NCBI GenBank assembly: GCA_016280685.1
Contig: JAEEHE010000054.1
Location: 1 to 19,811, forward strand
From: Caryophanales bacterium
Lineage (GTDB): Bacteria > Bacillota_I > Bacilli_A > RFN20 > CAG-826
DNA length: 19,811 nucleotides
Direction: 5' to 3'
Under the pieces are notes generated by a model, which was not told the origin of the DNA, did not search any database, and saw nothing but the letters and a program-made list of their open reading frames with translations. Below are positions 15,281 to 19,811 of the stretch, in pieces (positions within the stretch are counted from its first letter, which is position 1; each line of letters starts with the position of its first letter). Made by a program: the position numbers and the translations under genes.

Positions 15281-15855
15281 TGATTAATTTTAAAAATTCC
15301 ACATTCGTTAAATCCACACCCAGTGTGAATGATAGACCTCCAGAATCTTTTCCGGAGGTTTTAATCGTTGGTAAGAGTAATGTTGGTAAATCCACATTAA
15401 TCAATACGATGTGTTCTAAGAAAGCGATGGCTTTCACCTCCTCTAAACCCGGTCATACAAGATTATTAAATTACTATAATATCGACAACCGTTTCTATTT
15501 AGTGGACGCTCCTGGGTATGGATTTGCCCGTGGTGGAATTGATCTAGATCGTTTATTCGGAGAGATGATGAGCGAATATTTCTCCGATAATCAATTCTTG
15601 AAACTAGTTCTTTTATTAATTGATAGCAGAAGAGAGTTTGCAGAGAACGATTTAGAGATATTAGATTTTCTAAAAGAAAATAACATCCCTTATTTTATCG
15701 TCATTACCAAGAACGATAAGATCAATCAAAAAGGAAAATCAGAACTTAATAAGAGGCTGAAACAATTAGAGGTGAGCGATAATGTCTATTTCACCTCGAG
15801 TCTAGTTCCTTCTTCATTAGAAAAATTAAGAAGTGGAATTGAAAGATTTATTTAG
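15280..15855 (+). CDS. ysxC: Ribosome-biogenesis GTPase YsxC/EngB
   Basis: This 191-residue TrmE-Era-type GTPase is needed for late assembly of the 50S ribosomal subunit. The GTPase motifs are all present: G1 GKSNVGKST (31-39), the switch region PGHTRLLNYY (57-66), G3 DAPGYG (76-81), G4 TKND (143-146) and G5 TSS (172-174). Its ATG shares one base with the lon stop codon (TAATG), so it is translated by coupling, and no separate ribosome binding site is needed. The lon-ysxC pair is conserved across Bacilli. The promoter of valS begins within the last bases of this gene, and there is no terminator between them. Confidence 0.96.
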   Translation: MINFKNSTFVKSTPSVNDRPPESFPEVLIVGKSNVGKSTLINTMCSKKAMAFTSSKPGHTRLLNYYNIDNRFYLVDAPGYGFARGGIDLDRLFGEMMSEYFSDNQFLKLVLLLIDSRREFAENDLEILDFLKENNIPYFIVITKNDKINQKGKSELNKRLKQLEVSDNVYFTSSLVPSSLEKLRSGIERFI

Positions 15856-15883
15856 ATGACATTTTAATAAATATTGTTATAAT
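15856..15883 (+). promoter_or_regulatory. Promoter of the valS transcript
   Basis: ATGACA (15856-15861) and a perfect TATAAT (15878-15883) are 16 bp apart, placing the start about 7 nt downstream, just before the T-box leader. Confidence 0.7.
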
Positions 15884-15889
15884 ATTTTT

Positions 15890-16083
15890 GTTCCGTTGAA
15901 AAAGAGGAGTAATTAATACTTCTTATCATAGAGAGTCGAGGATGGTGGAAACTCGATATAAGGGATTAATGAAGGTCGCTTTGGAGGATAGCATACCTAG
16001 CGAAAATAGGTTAATGAAGTGCGTCGCAAGACGAACTAAGGTGGTACCGCGCGAATAGCGTCCTTAGATGAGGGCGCTTTTTA
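15890..16083 (+). promoter_or_regulatory. T-box riboswitch, valine-specific, controlling valS
   Basis: This is a complete tRNA-sensing leader. Stem I carries AGAGAG and a purine-rich bulge, with the specifier loop around GAAGGTCGC, where GTC (15975-15977) is a valine codon. The T-box AGGTGGTACCGCG lies at 16039-16051 and pairs with the uncharged tRNA acceptor end. CTAAGG (16036-16041) and CCTTAG (16062-16067) form the antiterminator helix. The competing terminator pairs AGCGTCCT (16057-16064) with AGGGCGCT (16071-16078), followed by a T-run. Low valine charging would therefore switch valS on. Confidence 0.95.
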
Positions 16084-16103
16084 TTTATTTAGGAGGTAAA
16101 ATT

Positions 16104-18698
16104 ATGCTCGATAAAAGATATGATCCCCATTTAGTGGAAGAGGGAAAATACGAGAATTGGAAGAACAAAGGATATTTCACCGCGGGTGATAAATCTAAAC
16201 AAGCTTTCTCCATGGTTATTCCTCCTCCAAATGTCACTGGTAAATTACATATTGGACATACTTGTCAAACAACTATCCAAGATATCGTCGCTAGATATAA
16301 AAAGATGCAAGGCTATGATGTCTTATGGTTACCAGGTATGGACCACGCCGGTATTGCCACCCAAGCAAAAGTTATGGAAAAACTCCGTAAAAATGGTGTT
16401 GATGTCACTAAAATCACCCGTGAAGAGTTCTTAAAAGCCGCTTGGGGATGGAAAGATGAATATGCGGAAAACATCCACGCTCAATGGGCGAAGATGGGTT
16501 TGATGCTCGATTATACCAGAGAGAGATTCACTCTTGATGAAGGTTTGAACTACGCAGTCAGAACAGTATTCGTTTCTTTATATAAGAAAGGTTTAATCTA
16601 TCAAGGCGAGAGAATCATCAACTGGGATCCAGTCCAGATGACCGCTTTAAGCAACATCGAAGTCATTCACCAAAACGATGCTGGCCAAATGTTCTATTTC
16701 AAATATCCAATCGTTGGCACTGATGAATATTTAATCGTAGCGACAACACGTCCGGAAACGATGTTCGGCGATGTCTGTGTCGTTGTTAATCCGAAGGATA
16801 AGAGATATAAGAAATATGTGGGAAAGAAGGTTATAAATCCCGCGAATCACGAAGAGATTCCCATCATCGCTGATGAATATGTTGATGTGGAATTTGGTAC
16901 TGGTGCGATGAAATGTACACCAGCGCACGATCCTAATGACTTTAATATCGGTGAGAAATATGGATTCCCCAAACCTATTATCTTTAATAAGAACGCGACC
17001 ATGAATGAACTTTGTGGTAAATACCAAGGTATGGACCGTTTCGCTTGCCGTAAAGCTTTAGTAGAAGATATTAAGGCGGAAGGTAACTTCGTAAAGATAG
17101 AAAATATCGTTCACCCTGTTGGTCATAGTGAAAGAAGTAATTGCGTCGTGGAACCGATGTTATCTAAACAATGGTTTGTGAAGATGAGACCTTTAGCGGA
17201 ACAAGCTTTAGCCAATCAAAAGACTGATGATAAAGTGAATTTCGTTCCTAAGAGATTTGAAAAGACCTTTATTCAATGGATGGAAAATGTTGAAGACTGG
17301 TGTATCTCCCGTCAATTATGGTGGGGTCATAGAATTCCTGCTTATTACAATAAGCACACTGGTGAAGTCGTCGTTAGTATGGATCCACCGAAAGATATGG
17401 AAAACTACGAGCAAGAGAGCGATGTTTTAGATACATGGTTCTCCAGTGCTTTATGGCCATTCTCCACTTTAGGTTGGCCTAATAAGACCGAAGACTTTGA
17501 AAGATATTTCCCCACAGATACGATGGTTACCGCTTATGACATCATCTTCTTCTGGGTCTCTCGTATGATTTTCCAATCCTTGGAAATGACTAAAGAAAGA
17601 CCATTTAAAGAAGTGGTGATTCATGGCTTAGTCCGTGATGAACTCGGTAGAAAGATGTCCAAATCCTTAGGTAATGGTGTCGATCCCATTATGGTTATCG
17701 ATAAATATGGTGCGGACGCTTTACGTTATTTCTTAACCACAAATGCCGCTCCTGGACAAGATATGAGATATATCGAAGAGAAGGTTATTGCCTCCAGCAA
17801 TTATCTCAATAAGATTTGGAACTCTGCGAGATATGTTTTAAGTGTTCTACCAGAAGGATTTAAAGAAGAGAAGATTAACACGAAAGATTTATCCGCTTTA
17901 GATCAATGGATTATCAATCGTTTAGAAAAGACCATTAGAGATGTCACTAACAATATGGAAAAATACGATTTCAATGTCGCTAGTGGACATTTATATAACT
18001 TTGTCTACGATGATTTCTGTTCTCAATATTTAGAGATGAGCAAAGTTTCACTTTCATCAAATGATGAAAAGGTGAGAAATATCACCTATCAAGTATTATT
18101 CAAATGCTTAAAAGACATCATCTTATTAATTTATCCATATACTCCATTTATCGCTGAAGAATTATATTTGAATTTACCGATTCATTTAGATTCCATCATG
18201 TTAGAAACCTATCCTAAATATGAAGCTAATATAGTGCATTTAGGTGTCAATAAACAAGTGGAAGTCTTATTTGACATCATTAGAGATGTGAGAAATTATA
18301 AGATCGAAAATAAACTTGCACCTAACGCGAAATTGGATTTATCAATCAATTTGAGAATTAAGATGTTTGTGGGTTATGAAAATTATCTCCAAAGATTCAC
18401 CTTCAGCGAAATCAAAATAGTGGATGATTCCATCGTCAATATGCGCGGTGAATTAAGGATTTATGATAACGCGGACTTATTAATTGTTAATGAAACTGGT
18501 AAAGAAGAAATCTTAGCGAGAATCGATAAAGAAATCGCTTTAGAAGAAAATGAGATTGCTCGTTGTCAAAAGATGCTCTCTAATCCCAACTTCGTTAACA
18601 AAGCTCCGAAAGAAAAAGTGGCACTCGAAGAGCAAAAGCTCAAACAACATGAAGAAAATTTAGCTTTGCTAAAAGAGAAAAAACAAAAACTTTTATAA
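16104..18698 (+). CDS. valS: Valyl-tRNA synthetase
   Basis: This 864-residue class I synthetase attaches valine to its tRNA. It contains HIGH (residues 49-52), the KMSKS loop (517-521), an editing domain between them (for example TTRPETMFGD and GTGAMKCTPAHDPNDF), the anticodon-binding domain and a C-terminal charged coiled-coil arm. All are at the usual positions and length. The ATG at 16104 is chosen because AGGAGG lies 7 nt upstream. An in-frame ATG at 16068 falls in the loop of the T-box terminator and would add 12 residues with no homology expected. The valine specifier in the leader agrees with the product. A terminator hairpin begins 27 nt after the stop and overlaps the next gene's ribosome binding site. 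Confidence 0.97.
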   Translation: MLDKRYDPHLVEEGKYENWKNKGYFTAGDKSKQAFSMVIPPPNVTGKLHIGHTCQTTIQDIVARYKKMQGYDVLWLPGMDHAGIATQAKVMEKLRKNGVDVTKITREEFLKAAWGWKDEYAENIHAQWAKMGLMLDYTRERFTLDEGLNYAVRTVFVSLYKKGLIYQGERIINWDPVQMTALSNIEVIHQNDAGQMFYFKYPIVGTDEYLIVATTRPETMFGDVCVVVNPKDKRYKKYVGKKVINPANHEEIPIIADEYVDVEFGTGAMKCTPAHDPNDFNIGEKYGFPKPIIFNKNATMNELCGKYQGMDRFACRKALVEDIKAEGNFVKIENIVHPVGHSERSNCVVEPMLSKQWFVKMRPLAEQALANQKTDDKVNFVPKRFEKTFIQWMENVEDWCISRQLWWGHRIPAYYNKHTGEVVVSMDPPKDMENYEQESDVLDTWFSSALWPFSTLGWPNKTEDFERYFPTDTMVTAYDIIFFWVSRMIFQSLEMTKERPFKEVVIHGLVRDELGRKMSKSLGNGVDPIMVIDKYGADALRYFLTTNAAPGQDMRYIEEKVIASSNYLNKIWNSARYVLSVLPEGFKEEKINTKDLSALDQWIINRLEKTIRDVTNNMEKYDFNVASGHLYNFVYDDFCSQYLEMSKVSLSSNDEKVRNITYQVLFKCLKDIILLIYPYTPFIAEELYLNLPIHLDSIMLETYPKYEANIVHLGVNKQVEVLFDIIRDVRNYKIENKLAPNAKLDLSINLRIKMFVGYENYLQRFTFSEIKIVDDSIVNMRGELRIYDNADLLIVNETGKEEILARIDKEIALEENEIARCQKMLSNPNFVNKAPKEKVALEEQKLKQHEENLALLKEKKQKLL

Positions 18699-18725
18699 AA
18701 TTTTTTAAGACAAAATACAAAAATT

Positions 18726-18754
18726 CCTCCTATTACTAAGTAGGAGGCTTTTTT
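18726..18754 (+). terminator. valS terminator containing the next gene's Shine-Dalgarno sequence
   Basis: CCTCCTATT (18726-18734) pairs with AGTAGGAGG (18739-18747), eight Watson-Crick pairs and one U-G pair around a 4-nt loop. The T-run 18749-18754 follows, and then the ATG at 18755. The same GGAGG that closes the hairpin lies 7 nt before that ATG, ideal spacing for translation. The hairpin can thus end transcription and, in read-through RNA, hide the ribosome binding site. Confidence 0.8.
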
Positions 18755-18940
18755 ATGAAATTAATAGCAATGAATCAAAAAGAATGCGATAACCATTACG
18801 TCGGTGAAGGCATTACTTTAGCCGCGGTGATGGCCGTCGCGGCAATCGCGGTGATGGCGGTAGTTGTCTATCGGATATTTATGTCTGGAAAAGGCAGCGC
18901 TGCCGTTCCGGGTGGATGGAAGTTTTCTTGGGCGGAATAA
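18755..18940 (+). CDS. Small hydrophobic peptide with PGGWKFSW tail, bacteriocin-like or small membrane protein
   Basis: This is a 61-residue peptide of unknown function. Residues 1-16 are polar (MKLIAMNQKECDNHYV) and end in a Gly-Glu-Gly (17-19). Residues about 20-42 form one Ala/Val-rich membrane helix with an 8-residue repeat (AVMAVAAI, AVMAVVVY). The tail is Gly-rich and ends GGWKFSWAE. The layout resembles peptides with a short leader ending in a Gly pair, but GEG is not a classical double-glycine site and no transporter or immunity gene is nearby. The coding DNA of the helix is clearly GC-rich (repeated CGCGGTGATGGC at 18823 and 18847), unlike its AT-rich neighbours. The start is fixed by the GGAGG 7 nt upstream. 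It ends 3 nt before radC. I cannot assign a family. Confidence 0.72.
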   Translation: MKLIAMNQKECDNHYVGEGITLAAVMAVAAIAVMAVVVYRIFMSGKGSAAVPGGWKFSWAE

Positions 18941-18943
18941 GGA

Positions 18944-19612
18944 ATGCGCTTTAGCGACTTACCGCCTTTAGAAAGGCCGAGAGAAAAGGCTCTTCATTAT
19001 GGAGTCGACACTTTATCTAATCACGAATTATTAGCTCTTCTCATCGGGAGTGGATACACCGATACTTCCGCTTCTGATGTTGCCTATCAATTACTTAGCG
19101 AGAGTGGTGGTTTGCTTAACCTTTTAAATAAAACCATCTATGATTTATTAAAAATAAAAGGTATCGGTGAAGGTAAAGCATTAAGGCTTTTATCTTGCTT
19201 TGAACTCGTTAAGAGAATTGATATTTCGCATAATAAACCAGATTTTTTACCTTCCACAATAGACCTCTATCAAAAATACGAATCAAAATTTTCTCAAATC
19301 CAAAAAGAACATGTCTATTTAATAATTCTTGATAAAAAGAAAAGGGTCCTTCATGAGGCGAGCCTTTATCTCGGCACGAGAAAAGAAGTGAGTTGCTCAG
19401 CGATAGAAATCATCCAACAAGTAATTGTCCATAATGGAAATTGCTTTTATCTTATTCACAATCATCCCAGTGGCGATTATCATCCTTCGGAAGCGGATAT
19501 CACCTTTACCGCAGATCTGATTAATAAGGCGAAAAAACTCCATGTGGAAATGCTCGATCATATCATTATTGGGGAAAGCGGATATTTTTCCTTTCGAAAT
19601 AGTGAGAGGTAA
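18944..19612 (+). CDS. radC: RadC-family protein (JAB/MPN domain)
   Basis: This 222-residue protein belongs to the RadC family, once linked to DNA repair but without a firm biochemical role. The N-terminus has the family start FSDLPPLERPREKAL and a helix-hairpin-helix at about 70-82 (KIKGIGEGKA). The C-terminal JAB/MPN metal-binding domain has Glu122 and the motif HNHPSGDYHPSEAD (172-185) with His172, His174, Ser182 and Asp185. The AAGGA next to its ATG abuts the start codon, too close to act as a ribosome binding site, so translation probably depends on ribosomes finishing the peptide gene 3 nt upstream. Gene order valS, radC, rplU recalls the Bacillus region holding these genes, though more loosely. 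Confidence 0.93.
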   Translation: MRFSDLPPLERPREKALHYGVDTLSNHELLALLIGSGYTDTSASDVAYQLLSESGGLLNLLNKTIYDLLKIKGIGEGKALRLLSCFELVKRIDISHNKPDFLPSTIDLYQKYESKFSQIQKEHVYLIILDKKKRVLHEASLYLGTRKEVSCSAIEIIQQVIVHNGNCFYLIHNHPSGDYHPSEADITFTADLINKAKKLHVEMLDHIIIGESGYFSFRNSER

Positions 19613-19640
19613 TCATGAGAAAAAGTTTTTGAAAAATTGA

Positions 19641-19668
19641 TTGACCGTTATTTATAACTTGTTATAAT
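19641..19668 (+). promoter_or_regulatory. Sigma-A-type promoter of rplU
   Basis: TTGACC (19641-19646) and TATAAT (19663-19668) are 16 bp apart. The start site near 19675 gives a leader of about 105 nt. Confidence 0.8.
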
Positions 19669-19675
19669 AATAACG

Positions 19676-19780
19676 TTGTCGCCTCACTAGCTACAACCGC
19701 CTAGAGAAGGTTTTCCAAATACCTATTAAGGTTACCTTAATAGCGAGTCCTTAGTGAATCTAAAAACAAGGAGGGACATT
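19676..19780 (+). promoter_or_regulatory. Structured leader of rplU, L21-leader-like
   Basis: A 9-bp perfect hairpin (CTATTAAGG, 19723-19731, with CCTTAATAG, 19735-19743) is enclosed by a long-range stem TCACTA (19684-19689) and TAGTGA (19752-19757). The ribosome binding site AAGGAGGG lies after the structure. The position before rplU fits the Firmicutes L21 leader, which allows autogenous control by L21. The match to the known family is inferred from position and multi-stem layout, not from alignment. Confidence 0.6.
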
Positions 19781-19811
19781 ATGTACGCAATTATCGAAAC
19801 TGGTGGTAAAC
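19781..19811 (+). CDS. rplU: 50S ribosomal protein L21 (first codons only)
   Basis: The first ten residues, MYAIIETGGK, are the typical N-terminus of ribosomal protein L21, which binds 23S rRNA in the large subunit. The rest lies beyond the window edge. AAGGAGGG lies about 5 nt before the ATG. In Bacilli it usually heads an operon with ysxB and rpmA. Confidence 0.93.
   Translation, partial: MYAIIETGGK

Noticed and set aside
16068..16103. Upstream in-frame ATG for valS
   Set aside because: It lies in the loop of the T-box terminator and has no ribosome binding site; the ATG at 16104 has AGGAGG at 7 nt.

Overview
The window is an AT-rich, gene-dense stretch of bacterial chromosome from a low-GC Gram-positive lineage. 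Several features point to Bacilli close to the Mollicutes, Erysipelotrichales or RF39-type gut bacteria: a T-box leader on valS, an L21-type leader on rplU, the lon-ysxC pair, and a DUF3196/MPN330-like gene directly before tig and lon. The species cannot be named from this sequence. Tryptophan is encoded by TGG in the conserved genes, so there is no sign of TGA recoding. There are no tRNA or rRNA genes, CRISPR arrays, insertion sequences or phage genes.

Layout. (1) 1-2500: the 3' end of clpB, a small membrane protein, a 62-residue helix-turn-helix-like protein and an orphan EIIC-type membrane transporter. (2) 2534-5496: a compact operon of a NagD-like HAD phosphatase, a GPH/MFS-type sugar transporter and a glycerophosphodiester phosphodiesterase, the last two overlapping. 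(3) 5584-6982 on the minus strand: an AraC-family regulator followed by a glutathione peroxidase. The regulator is divergent from a lipoprotein gene across a region holding a 17-bp direct repeat. (4) 7744-9172: a membrane-anchored alpha/beta hydrolase and a four-helix membrane protein. (5) A divergent pair, yggS (minus) and the threonylcarbamoyl-AMP synthase gene (plus). (6) 10639-15855: DUF3196, tig, lon and ysxC, a protein-folding, proteolysis and ribosome-assembly cluster without clpX. (7) 15878-18698: valS behind a complete valine T-box. (8) 18726-19612: a 61-residue hydrophobic peptide gene followed at once by radC. (9) 19641-19811: promoter, leader RNA and first codons of rplU.

Two points stand out. 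First, the peptide gene at 18755 has its Shine-Dalgarno sequence inside the 3' arm of the intrinsic terminator of valS, and its ATG directly follows the terminator U-tract. One hairpin could therefore control both transcription and translation of the peptide and the coupled radC. Second, at least five genes lack a Shine-Dalgarno sequence and have a -10 hexamer only 6 to 13 nt before the ATG, suggesting leaderless or nearly leaderless mRNAs. Genes inside operons have normal ribosome binding sites.
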